This document shows positions 46,301 through 58,639 of a DNA stretch of 64,000 nucleotides, piece after piece. The notes below the pieces were generated by a model. The model worked only from the letters and a program-made list of their open reading frames with translations, was not told the origin of the DNA and made no database searches. Origin of the DNA: Kuschelorhynchus macadamiae (taxonomy: Eukaryota > Arthropoda > Insecta > Coleoptera > Curculionidae). The number at the start of each line of letters is the position of its first letter. Position 1 is the stretch's first letter. Location of the stretch: contig JAUTXW010000330.1 of assembly GCA_030620095.1 (NCBI GenBank), forward strand, positions 119,858 through 183,857, in the 5' to 3' direction. The position numbers and the translations under genes were made by a program.

Positions 46301-49261
46301 ATGTCCTAAGTAATTTCTTTTTAAAGTGCGGTGATGTTGAAAGCCTAAGGCCTATTTATGGACATCATCTGGTTCCACATTTGATCAACTACGTGAATGG
46401 CGTTCTGAATTTTGCTTTGTCAATCGGTCCTCGAGAAGCCTTTCTAGATGTCTGGCAATTCCCTTTGTTGGTGACCGTTGACGTCGAAGAAGCCCTCTAG
46501 ATAACTAGAGGTAAGGCAATGTCTTTGAATAGTTTTGTTGTAAATAATTTGTTTTTGCACATTCCGTGTGGATTTTATTTTAAGACAAACAATCGTTTGT
46601 AGGGTTTCAGGTTAAGAATTCAAGACATGGTTTTGGGATATAGTTACAAGTTTATGGTGTAATTTTTGGGGTACATAAACCAAGAGTTCTACAATGGTTT
46701 TGGAGTTCCTTCCTGTAAGAGTACGAGGAATTAAATTTTAATTTATATATTTATAAATTTTACATAAGGTAGCAGAAAGAAAGTAAGTAACCTATTTTTT
46801 GTAAAACAGCCTTGGCGAAATACGTTATATTTTTGTAACTCTTTTGCTTGCGGCAAAGTGGTAAAAGAAAATTCATGAATTTTTGATTCCCTGTGCGCTA
46901 TTTAATTTAATTTTCATATTTACATATTTGTGTCATGACATTTCGCCAGATGTTCACAGGTTGATGATATAATGGTAATAACATTCAAATATATTTCACA
47001 TCTTTAATATATTTTATATTTTTACATAATACTTGCTTGATGTATTTATTTTTATTTCTTAACATCACTTAAATTGTAAAACATAAACGAAATTTCATGT
47101 TTCAAAATTATTTTATAAAAGAACTCTTAAAAAAAAAGATATTAAAATTTGACAGTCTGCACTTTATATATGTTTTATTGAAAAGCCCTCCAAATTTTTA
47201 TTTTGTCTGCATTTAAATATCAATATAGATTTCTTCCTAATCGAGTCACAGTCAATTAGGTGGCGCCCCTAATTTCTAAAGGTGTACCCCGAGAATCTGC
47301 AACCTACAGCTCTCCGAAAAGATGACTGGCTGCCGTTCACATGTATCGGTAAGTTCATAAGGACTTTACGTCATCTAATATATCGATATATACCGGACCG
47401 GAAAATCACTTTTTTTAAACTTTATCCCCTCACTCTCTTTGGTGAGAAATGGCTAATTTTATGTTTATCCCCTGACTTCCAATTTATCATTATTTTACTG
47501 TTCTTCTAAAAAAAATGTTATTGTCACGTTGAATCGTAGACGTTGATTTTTATTTAACCATGGTGTTATACAATAGAATAGAATAGCCCACAATATGCCT
47601 TTATTCCCTGCATTCCCCTTAAAACAGCGACATAACATACATCTTTAAATCTCCTGTATGTCTTTAATCACATTTATTTCACACATTCCATTTCACACGT
47701 GTTAAAACTCTTTATCCCCTGAATACGTTTTTTATTCAAAAATATGAACTCTTTAATATAGCAACCCTTTTATCTCAAACATTCTAGTTCATATTGTTAA
47801 AAAACTTTTTCATCCCCTAAACAATTTATTTGCCTAGTTTGTGAACTCTTTCTCTCGTCATGGTCACGAACAATTAACGCAAGAAAACAATATCTGTAAC
47901 TTTATACCTTCATAAAATATCGAGAAGTCGCAAGTCAAATAAGCATAATAAAACAACCTATTTTATCAATTATAAAAATAACCTGTCATTTTTTACCTGC
48001 CGAACCTTATTTAAAAAAAATTAAATAGTATCTAATTACCCAAATTTATCATACGTTGTCTAAAATAACCAAGAGCTCATGGCTTTATTTTCTAATAAAC
48101 ATCACCGCATAGTTCTCGTAAATTAAATTATTTCCAGATGTCTGTTGTTTGTCTAAAAAGAGAAAAATATCTCCACAGTATCTAGTTCTTCACCAAAATT
48201 GCCTAAATTACATTAGGTACTAAAATATATACAAGTGTTTATCCTTTTCCTTAAAGCAAACTTTTTGTTTGTCGCTAAACAATACATAAATCAAATAACG
48301 AGGTACCCGAAAGAATCATCTTTTCTACCTCTGTCTAAATATCGGTTCTCAAACAAAACTATAAAGTACACAAACACTTGTATATTATTGTGCAATTATA
48401 TAGACCCCTTCCGAAAATGTTTCCATCCCCTTAATTATATATATTATGATATGTCTATCCTACACATATTAAAAATAAAATATGACGTCTCTAATTTCAC
48501 CGTCACCTAGAAAACCTAAAAGACAAAAATACGTTTTTCCAAACAACTCAAATCAAATCTGTGTATCTTGACTCAAAAATATTTGTTTTTTCTCATAAAA
48601 ACCGCACAAAAAAAATACCAACAAACTATATCATCTCTTAAACAATACGTCACAAATTCGCAACAGTTCGTATAAAATACGATCATGTTTCATTGCACTG
48701 CAAAGATGAAAGGAGTCTGTGCATGTCACAAGTTAATAAACTAACTACATTTTAACAAAGTTATTATTGCTGTGTTTACCATCCATATTTAAATCTTTAA
48801 CTAAAATCCTTGTCAAAGAATTTCTAATTCTCAAAAATATAAATTATGACAACAAAATTTCTTTATGATCCGAAATTCCAAAAAATTCATCCAAAAAAAA
48901 AGCCATTCAAAAAAAAATAACCACAACAATAAATAAACTTGTTAGTTACTACCGTTGCAGCTGCTGCTTCTTGAAAACTTCCTGACGTTGGCCTCGATCG
49001 ACTTCCAATGGTACCTTTGACTTTAGTGCTGAAATTCCCTATCTATCTAACTGTAATTTTTTCTTTAACTTTCATATAAAGAGATCATTCAATACTATTT
49101 ATGAGCCTACTGCTCTTTTAAAACAAAAATTAATTTTAACTACCTCAAGATAATAAAACCCATGAGTTCTTTAATAAAACTGATCAACTTGCAATAAAAA
49201 AAAGCTACTCAACGATAAGAACAAAACAAAGAAAAGAAAAAAAAACAAGTCTCTCATTTTA

Positions 49262-49279
49262 TTCGCTTTGCTGCTACCA
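49262..49279 (-). other. Primer-binding site candidate of the LTR element
   Basis: On the minus strand, seven bases after the 5' LTR end (...CCCGTTACA) comes TGGTAGCAGCAAAGCG. It starts with TGG, complementary to a tRNA CCA 3' end. The matching tRNA cannot be named without a search. Confidence 0.5.
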
Positions 49280-49285
49280 TTAAAT

Positions 49286-49950
49286 TGTAACGGGGTTATC
49301 GTGGGGTTATTTATTATATTTAAAAATATTTATTTAATTTATTTATTTATTTGAGGCCTAGCTGGCAACCCTATCACAATACTGAAATTAACTAAGATAC
49401 GGTAAGTAAAATCAAAGGTACTCTGTGGGCTTCTTCGTAAATTATATTTTACAATGTTATCAAATATAATTGTTAGTACAAATTGAATTAAACATCTTAT
49501 CTCACAAAGTCTGACACCACTTAATTTCGAACAATAGCAAACTGCAACAACGATGGTATATTCTTCTTGAATATATATTTATTTAACTGGCAGGTGGTTT
49601 ATTTAAATAAAAGATTTGGTTTTTAAAAAGCACTTAAAAATCTATTAACAAGAGTAAAGGAAGTGAAATACTGTACAAAAATAATACTTAAACCTAATAA
49701 CAAAGAAAAAGTATTTAAATCTAGAAAATGAGGGAACCATCTTAAAATCCCCAACCTTAGTACAAGAGAAAAGCAAACAAAAATCTTTAAATAAACCGTA
49801 AATTTAACTTTTCAAAACAAGTTACTCCCCAAATAAATCATAGAATGAAAATAAAATATCTTTGAAAACCCCTCAACTTTAATATCCCACTGTATACGTA
49901 AAGCCCCATAAACCAACCCAACCTAAGGTTAGGTATATAATTTAAGATAA
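49286..49950 (-). repeat. Right LTR (5' LTR on the minus strand), truncated and internally deleted
   Basis: Direct copy of 41,989-42,620 with scattered substitutions and a short ttatttaattta-type expansion, then a jump to the segment equivalent to 42,898-42,925. It ends at the (TA)n tract at 49,950, beyond which PLE copy C begins. The remaining third of the LTR is not found on the far side of the PLE. Confidence 0.7.
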
Positions 49951-49972
49951 ATATATATATATATATATATAT
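49951..49972. repeat. Short (TA)n tract at the left edge of PLE copy C
   Basis: Eleven TA units, separated from the PLE outer end by about 30 bp. Confidence 0.85.
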
Positions 49973-50000
49973 AAATCAGAATTTTCTTTAACCATATATT

Positions 50001-50329
50001 TATACGTGGGTACTTTATATCCCTGGGTAAAGGTTATTTACACAAACACACATTTTTCACATCGATTCAACGTTTCAATCATTGTGTTGAGCTTTTTCAA
50101 GATTTATTGTTGTTGTTGCGTTTCCTTTTTATCTAAAAATGTTTGTTTTTTTCAATAAAATTATAGCACATTACATACATATAAACGTAAACATTAGACA
50201 TCAAATACATAAAAGATCCTAGTTCTATTTTTTTTTTCGTTTAAAATATCCTATATACTATTGGTGACAACTAGCATAAAATAGTACTTGTGATTTGGTA
50301 AAATAAATTATCTGGATTTGACTAGAAAA
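50001..50329 (-). repeat. PLE copy C, left terminal inverted segment
   Basis: The 3' end of the minus-strand element. It is the inverse of 51,983-52,308 with few differences. The outer end is tatacgtgggtac. It carries the hammerhead-like motif and, on its inner side, the acceptor ttttctag of an intron-like interval. Confidence 0.88.
50066..50103 (-). ncRNA. Hammerhead-like ribozyme motif (variant), PLE C left
   Basis: On the minus strand, CTTGAAAAAGCTCAACACAATG then ATTGAAACGTTGAATCGATG. GAAACGTT supplies GAAA, a loopless helix III and a GUU triplet. Helix II is weakened here (TGATT against TGAGT in the right copy). Confidence 0.4.
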
Positions 50330-50406
50330 CATATTTGGGTACAACGATTTAAATAAAAAATTTTCTATAAAACACATTAGTTTTAAATTTATTTACGGGT
50401 ACGTAC
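50322..50406 (-). other. GT-AG intron-like module in PLE copy C
   Basis: On the minus strand, ATAAG|GTACGT at 50,406 to atgttttctag at 50,322 (85 bp). A second acceptor-like tttttag lies nearer the ribozyme at 50,133. The right inverted segment begins within the last bases of this interval. Confidence 0.45.
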
Positions 50407-50658
50407 CTTATAGAAACGATCTTCATTGTGGATAGTTTATGTAGTGAATGATATTAGATTGATTGGTTTTAAATACTGTACAATTTTTTGTTTATACAAA
50501 CTGCAGCATTCTTTTATTTGGTGTCTGTGAAAATAAATATTGTTATTTCTATTGGATATTCGAGGATTTTAAAAGTATATACAGGGGAGTAGAAGAGTTG
50601 AGAATTTGAGTTTCGATTTTTTTATTATTTATTTAAATTAAGTTAAATTAAATTTGGC

Positions 50659-51982
50659 TCAGACCACATATATCTTTTTTGTAATTAACTGCTGAAACCT
50701 CTTTTTTATTTCTATCATTTCTTTGAATTTTAATCTATGATAATATTTGTCTTGTGCTAAAATCTTGGTTTCCTTAAAATTAAGTTCATGTTTTGTTGTA
50801 TGTTCATGTTTATGTAGGGCTGTAGAAGCATTTTTAGTGTATTTATGGCCTTTAATTCTGTTTTCCAAATATTGTGTTGTCATTCCGATATATTTTTTAG
50901 GACAATTTAAGCATGGAATTGAATATACCAAGTTTGATTTCTTGTTTTTTGGTACTTTGCTTTTTAATGGAGTGTAAAAATAATTTAATAAATTTTGAGC
51001 TTTGTGACAAACAGTAATATTGTGCTTTGAGAGAATTGACTTTAGTTTTTCTGATAAGTTATTTGTGTACGGTAGGGCTAAGTATTTTGTAGTTTCGTCT
51101 TTTTTTGGTTTTTGTTTTTTATTATAATAAAGATAAGTTCTTTGTTTAAACATTCTTAGAATATTTTTTTCTGGATAGTGATTTTCTATTAATATTTCTT
51201 TTACTTTTATTAGAGTTTCTGGTCGGTATTCAGGAGAGGTTAGAGCGATTGCGCGGTCGGTTAATCCTATTATTACGCTGTTTTTTTGGTGGTTAGAATG
51301 GTTTGAATTAAAATTTAGATATCTGCCCGACCAGGTTTTTTTGGTGTACCATTTTGTTTTTAAGTTGTTTTGAGTTAAGTTTCTAATTAGTGTTAAATCT
51401 AAGAAGTTTATTTCATTATTTTCTTCTGTTTCCATTGTGAATTGTAATTTAGGGTGAAAATTGTTAAATGCATTAAGTAGTTGGTTTACATTATCTTTTG
51501 GAATAGCGGTTAAACAATCATCAACAAATCTTTTGAAAAAAATCACATCAAAATCCAATTTTTCCAAAACACTTTCTTCCAAATACTCCATTACAAGTTG
51601 TGCTATTGTAGAAGAAATTGGAGAACCCATTGCGCAACCGTTTACTTGTTGATAGAAACTTTCTTCATATTGAAAGTAATTTCTGTTTAATGTTATATTT
51701 ACAGCCTCTATAAAATCATTTAAATCAAGTATTGTGTGTTTTTTTATTGTATCCCATTTTTTTGTAATTATTTTAGGAACTAATTCATTTGGAATATTGG
51801 TGTATAAGGAAACTACATCAAGCGAAACAAGTCTGTAATTTTCTGGAATGTTAACATTGCTAATAAATTGTTTAAAAGTAAACGAATCTTTTATGAAATA
51901 TTTGTTTTTTCCAGTAATATTTGATAGGCATTCTGATAGATAGTTTGTAAAATGGAGATTGTACGCAAGAAACAATTGGTCT

Positions 51983-51993
<11 letters not shown>
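50659..51993 (-). pseudogene. Penelope-like element reverse transcriptase/GIY-YIG endonuclease, 5'-truncated (copy C)
   Basis: 444-codon frame. Residues 1-17 are out of the PLE frame: the true frame reads RPIVSCVQSPFYKL there and shifts by one base near NYLSECLSNITG. From then on RT is continuous: SLDVVSLYTNIP (motif A), GCAMGSPISSTIAQLVMEYL (motif B), FFKRFVDDCLTAIP (motif C as FVDD), INFLDLTLIRN and WYTKKTWSGRYL. The endonuclease keeps VYSIPCLNCPKKYIGMTT, LENRIKGHKY, STALHKHEHT and KHELNF. The N-terminal domain and RT fingers are missing because the 5' end is replaced by an inverted copy of the 3' terminus. The extreme C-terminus is frameshifted (KKRFQQLITKK). Catalytic motifs are intact, but the truncation makes it non-autonomous. 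Confidence 0.88.
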
Positions 51994-52418
<425 letters not shown>

Positions 52419-52444
52419 ACCGTAAAAACCCGATATTCCTAGAA

Positions 52445-52580
52445 AAATCTAGTTTTAACTGTGCTTCCCAATTAATTCTAGATTTAACTAGCTAAAACTA
52501 GAGTTAACAAATATTATTAGTTAATTCTAGTTTTGACTAAATATATTTTAGTTAAAATTAGTTTTTACGTAGTTAGTAGA
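52445..52580. repeat. Cluster of CTAGTTTTAACT-type palindromic motifs
   Basis: Variants of ctagttttaact or its inverse appear at least six times in about 130 bp (tctagttttaact, ttctagatttaacta, gctaaaactagagttaac, agttaattctagttttgact, ttagttaaaattag). The segment has high self-complementarity. No family is recognised. Confidence 0.6.
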
Positions 52581-52743
52581 TTGTAGGTATAACAAAAGCA
52601 AAACACACCAAGGAATATTTAACCCTATATTCAAATCGGTTGAAATTTATAATACAATTCCTGTAGAACTAATAATAATGCATACAGTATATTTATAAAA
52701 AAAATTTTAAGAACTATTTTTTGATGATTTATGTGGTAGTGTT

Positions 52744-53680
52744 ACTTCCCTCGTAAAAGAAAGTAATATTTAATCGTGAAAGAATCACCCTCCGAGATTT
52801 TTACAGATCTTTACGTTAGTCCCTGGACCTCGAAAAACATGTTTTCCCATTTCCGACGGTCTGTCGGTCTGACTGTCTATTTATCGGTCCGTTTGTACGC
52901 GGAATAGCTAAAAAACTACTAAACCGATTGACTCGAAATTTTGGTCAAAATCAAGGGTCATATGGGGATGGTAAAGTAGAATTTTGGTATAAATCCAATA
53001 TGACGGGATAACATGGCGGCCTCACAAAATGTAAAAAAATTGATTATTAAGAAACTACTTATTGGACGGACTTCGAAATTTGTACAAAAATAAAGTGTAA
53101 AATTTTTGTATAAAGCCATTATGGCGGAACAAAATAGCGGTCTTATAGAATATTTAAATATTCGGTAAAATTCAGTTTCCTAGAATAAAACCTTCTTTTT
53201 ACGGAAGAAAATAATCAAGATGTAAGTTATTTTTAACAGACTAATAATAATAATAATGACAATAATAAACACATTAAAAATTAAAATAAATTGAAATAAA
53301 TTATTGGTTATACCATTTGTATACAGTACTAGATAAGTAGTAAGTATATTCAACTCCGGTAGACAGCTGAGGTTATGTTTTCAGGTGCAAAAAAAAATGC
53401 GCAAGATTTCCTGAATGCATTCATAAATAATTAAAAGTAATAGATCCCGTCAGATCAAACCCTCTCTGACAACCAGTTTTGGATGTATTCGGGAAATACT
53501 GCACAATTTTTTTGCGCCTGAGAATATAACCTCATCTGTCTACTGTAGTTGAACAAACTCTATACCTACGCACAATCTATAAACTCTGTTATATGTATTA
53601 GACAGTGATATTATGTAGGAGGAAGTTGTGGGTAAATGCAAATTTACCTAATTTTAAAAAAATAAGTTGACAATGAGCAT
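52744..53680. repeat. Dispersed repeat family R copy carrying an inserted foldback
   Basis: Starts ccctcgtaaaagaaagtaat and matches the 54.57-kb copy through caccctccgagatttt, gacggtctgtcggtctgactg, ggaatagctaaaaaactact, atggcggcctcacaaaatg and aaattcagtttcctagaataa. It resumes after the foldback at actctgttatatgta and ends near gggtaaatgcaaatttacc. Confidence 0.8.
53349..53553. mobile_element. 205-bp foldback element
   Basis: 53,349-53,425 and 53,473-53,553 are inverse copies: ttcaactccggtagacagct / agtagacagatgagg, gaggttatgttttcagg / cctgagaatataacctc, tttcctgaatgcattc / gtattcgggaaat. The centre is about 50 bp. It interrupts repeat R, since flanking R sequence matches the uninterrupted copy at 54.57-55.45 kb. 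It therefore inserted after R spread. Confidence 0.8.
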
Positions 53681-54059
53681 TGTATTTTTTCAAAAGACGG
53701 ATCAATGAGCCACTGTATCAGATATTTAGTGCTTAGGGCCGAAGTTAAAATTAATGTGATAATGGTATGTAAACTTTATTTAAAAAAAACTTAAACAATT
53801 TAGTTAATTGGAGTTTTTAGGGATTTGCCAATAAATGTATCAAGCTTATACATAATTTTATAAATTTATATTTGTTTTAAAACATAAAAAGGCCAGGAAA
53901 TAAAACATAGGTAGTACATACTGCTGCCTCATAATTCGTTAAAATAAACATGAACAAAGAACATAAACACAACGTAACCAATGATTTATAAAAAAGGAAC
54001 TCTAAAACTAGTGGATAGTTTTTTGGTAACAAGTCGTATAAAGATATAAATATAATACT

Positions 54060-54297
54060 TCCTATAAATATAATTTATGATTGACTGTCGTGACATTTAG
54101 AGTTTCAGAGTTTGCCTTTCTTCTTACAGAAGCATCTGTTCGTGTTACAAGTCTTCTTGCAGACACAACGTCCTAACCCTTGGCCTTCCCCTAAGACAGC
54201 ATGCCTAGCAGCATTTCTTAAAGATATACTGTCTTCGGGTACTTGTTCAGCTTTTAAGAACCTTTCTTTTAAAACGTCAAACTCTGATCTGGAATAA
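54060..54297 (-). pseudogene. C-terminal cysteine-rich fragment of a KRBA2/integrase-like transposon protein
   Basis: The coding strand is minus. SEFDVLKERFLKAEQVPED, SISLRNAARHAVLGEGQG, LGRCVCKKTCNTNRCFCKKK, then GKL*NSKCHDSQS, where the stop replaces a Cys codon (TGT to TGA). The pattern 'gGqGf.kC.Ck..C.tnrCkC.k....CnSkCH' is the C-terminal tail seen in insect proteins annotated as KRAB-A domain-containing protein 2-like, which carry retroviral-type integrases. A ttccag acceptor-like signal lies just upstream (54,300). Only the tail is present, with no integrase core nearby. The identification is by pattern recall. Confidence 0.55.
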
Positions 54298-54564
54298 ATA
54301 TGTATAAAATACCTGAGTTGGAAGTAAATTAAAAGTAAAACTTATTTATTTTTATCCGAATGACATTAAAAGCGGTCTTTTAACAAATATTGATAAGCAC
54401 AAAAGATATATTTTTACTGCCTGGGTAGTAAACACATTCATTATTATGCAACCAACATAATCATGTAATGTAATCACAAAATGATTATTTTATTAAATGT
54501 GTTTGTGTATAAAATAAAATAAATGTAATAAAATATTTTTAAAAACAGGCTTTTATTTTATTTT

Positions 54565-55450
54565 TACTTGCCTCGTAAAAAGGAAGTATTATAATCGTGA
54601 AAAATTCACCCTCCGAGATTTTTGCAGATCTTTACGTTTTAGGGTCCCTAAAGTTCGAAAAACATGTTTTCAATTTCCGTCAGTCTATCGGTCTGTCTGT
54701 CTGTACGCGGCATAGCTCAAAAACTGCTAATCCGATTGACTTCAAATAGATGACACAGTAACATTTTGGTAAAAAACCAGAATGGGAAGACAAAATGGCG
54801 GCCTGACAAAATGTAAAAAAATTGACTATTAAGAAACTACTTATTGGATGGACTTCAAAATTTGCACAAAAATAAAAAGTATTATAGGAATAAACTGGTA
54901 AAATTTTCTATAAAGCTAATATGACAGAACAAAATGGAGGCCTAATAGAATATTTAAATATCCGGTAAAATTCAGTTTCCTAGAATAACACTTTCTAGTC
55001 CTCGATCCCACATATAAAAAATAGTTGATTACCAGCAGGCTGTAACTTCGTATACAGCTTAATAATGACGAGTCGACAAATTTTTCCTCTTCGGAAAATT
55101 TGGTCCGTGGCATATTATCCTTCTGCGCGTCAGAAGACATATCAATTTTACCAGTTGTTGAAATGTGACACCGCAACAAACTCGCACTTTCAGGGGTGCT
55201 TAATTAGGCCTAAATATGTATAAGTATACTATTGTCCGACAAAAAAAATGGTAAATTTAGCCAGTCCGACACTCCGAAATTGTCGATTTTATCACTTTTT
55301 CGGAGTGTCGGTCTGGCTAAATTTACCATTTTTTTTTGTGGGAATATAATATATAAACTCTGTTATATGTAGATAGTGAAATTATCTACGAGGAAAATTG
55401 TGGATAAAGGCAAATTTACCGTTTTTTTTTATTTGTTAACTATTGACCTG
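54565..55450. repeat. Dispersed repeat family R copy with inserted hairpin
   Basis: Begins gcctcgtaaaaaggaagtatt and contains gtctgtctgtctgtacgcgg, gcatagctcaaaaactgct, acaaaatggcggcctgac and atatgacagaacaaaatgg. After the hairpin at 55,240-55,340 it ends at gataaaggcaaatttaccg. The stretch 54,995-55,200 has no counterpart in the 52.7-kb copy. Confidence 0.8.
55236..55342. repeat. Near-perfect hairpin of about 40-bp arms
   Basis: caaaaaaaatggtaaattta followed by gccagtccgacactccgaaa (55,240-55,279) is inverted at 55,299-55,338 with one mismatch in the non-A/T part. The loop is about 19 bp. Its ggtaaatttagcc part resembles the family R end phrase caaatttacc. Confidence 0.9.
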
Positions 55451-56055
55451 AAAAGTAAAAAATAATTAAACAAGCTTTTAATAATTTGAATATTTTCTTA
55501 AAAGCTCGATTTCAAGTGTTAATAACATCACACGTCTCAAGGATCTAAAAAAAATATTTAAATTTTACAATACATATTATATCTTTAAGTAAGTGAAACT
55601 ATTTTTAACTTTTCAGTTCATCAATAGTTTACAAAAAAGCTTGATTTTAAAAACATTTTTCTTTTGCTTTCTATTATTATTTTTTACGCACCCTGTATGA
55701 GACATCGAGGATTGGACAACATAATATTGTATTGTGATTGGGTTTATGTATGTAAACCAAATTTCACTCAATTCCGATAACAGAAACTGCTTCAACAGTT
55801 ACTTGCAACATTTGACCCAAACCTACATACTTGCTAACTAACATACAAGTAAAGTTAAAATAAAAGCTTATAATAACACAGTTTCGACGGTTAGGTTTAA
55901 TTTGGAGAAAAAATGAAAGCAAATTTTATGCCTTGGCTCAGCCCTTTTGCAAAACATCAAAGTTTTAGAAATCTCCTTTAACTATAATTTCAATGCAGAT
56001 TTTCAACTGTGCTACTCGGTCTGTACAAGCTTTTATTTCGCATATACCATGGTAC
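55451..56055. other. Unassigned stretch
   Basis: No gene recognised; AT-rich non-coding sequence. A 60-codon minus frame (55,613-55,795) has no motif. Confidence 0.3.
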
Positions 56056-56057
56056 TG

Positions 56058-56410
56058 GTCTGACGATAGAGCCGGAAGGTAGCCATTGGAACACCTCAAC
56101 TACACAACATAACATTCGTGTTCGAACTCATTGGATTTATCTTGACAATTATTATAGACTTAGGTAGTGTTCAGGATCTAATGATGGATCCGGAAGATGG
56201 CCAACTAAACAAAATGGCCCCGTCGGTTGGATTTGTTTTGACAAGTGCTATAATCCAATTACCATCTTATTTGGGCTCGTTGGATTTACCTTGATAAGTA
56301 CTGTAGACCTAGGTGGTGTCCAGGGCCTGATGATAGAGCCGGAAGGTTGCCATAAGAAGTCCTCAACTAAACAAGACAGCCACGTCGCATTTGGTCTCGA
56401 TGAATTTTGT
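56058..56410. repeat. Degenerate tandem repeat, about 2.5 units of 115-150 bp
   Basis: Each unit contains ctga(t/c)gatagagccggaagg, then gccat..gaa..cctcaact, then cattggatttatcttgaca and agacttaggtggtgt. Starts near 56,058, 56,175 and 56,327. GC content is higher than the surroundings, and no protein frame persists across units. It may be a satellite monomer or the internal repeat of a transposon. Confidence 0.65.
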
Positions 56411-56419
56411 ATAACATTT

Positions 56420-58115
<1,696 letters not shown>

Positions 58116-58134
58116 CATATATACATATAAAACT

Positions 58135-58637
58135 TCGCATGTGTGATACGGATCTACCCATGGTCGAACGTCCGATGAACTTGCGCTTACTCTTGGATTA
58201 TCACCTCAACTTTGAAGGTTACGTTCTGAAAAAGATAGGATTTGCTTTTTGAAAGCTTAGATCATTACATAAATTCAAGCAATTTTTATTCAACTTATTG
58301 AAGTGGAATGTTGTTACTGCATTGGTGCTCAGCCACGTTGATGACTGCTGTATTGTCTACTTCGACTCTTTAACTGAACAGCTTAAAATCAGACTACAAA
58401 CTCTTCAGAACTCTAATGCCATTCTAAATACAAATTTGCACTGTTGACTTGCAAGACTCTTATTTGATATTATCCGCAATTAGAGACCCTTATACTTAAA
58501 TAATCTATTTTCGAGAAGATCTGATGCCAATAACCGAAACCTAAGAAACCTAAACTTCTTTGAGGTTCCCAAACACTGGAGACACAAGTTTGAGGGTTGC
58601 TTTCATTATGTAGGAGCAAAGTTCCTGAAAAATTGAG
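58135..58637 (+). pseudogene. LINE reverse transcriptase C-terminal remnant
   Basis: Plus-strand pieces are LRLLLDYHLNFEGYV (near 58,176), LSHVDDCCIVYFDSLTEQLK (near 58,329-58,390), IRLQTLQNS, and RNLRNLNFFEVPKHWRHKFE near 58,535. These match the thumb and C-terminal region of LINE proteins ('LiiD..L.w..Hv', 'lpHidYCs.Vy...t.....kLQ.lQN', 'F..P.hRt'). Frameshifts and stops are present. Homology ends at FLKN, where the Tc1-like element begins, so that element likely inserted here. The RT domain itself lies outside this fragment. Confidence 0.7.
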
Positions 58638-58639
58638 AA

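Larger units (their letters stand above)
43314..49285 (-). mobile_element. Internal region of the LTR element, coding-poor
   Basis: About 6 kb between the two LTRs with no recognisable gag, protease, RT, RNase H, integrase or env in any frame. The longest frames are under 100 codons on either strand. It is flanked by a plausible primer-binding site and polypurine tract, so it may be a large non-autonomous element (LARD-like), or its coding sequence may be eroded beyond recognition. Recurrent 'tatcccct' phrases lie at 47,420-48,430. The less AT-rich stretch 46,080-46,520 carries no identifiable protein. Confidence 0.5.

Noticed and set aside
43314..49285. Host gene inside the region between the LTRs
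   Set aside because: No domain, no convincing exon chain and no frame over 100 codons. The LTR-element reading explains the boundaries better.
54112..54297. Plus-strand 61-codon ORF
   Set aside because: The minus strand here gives a coherent cysteine-rich protein tail, so the plus frame is a shadow.
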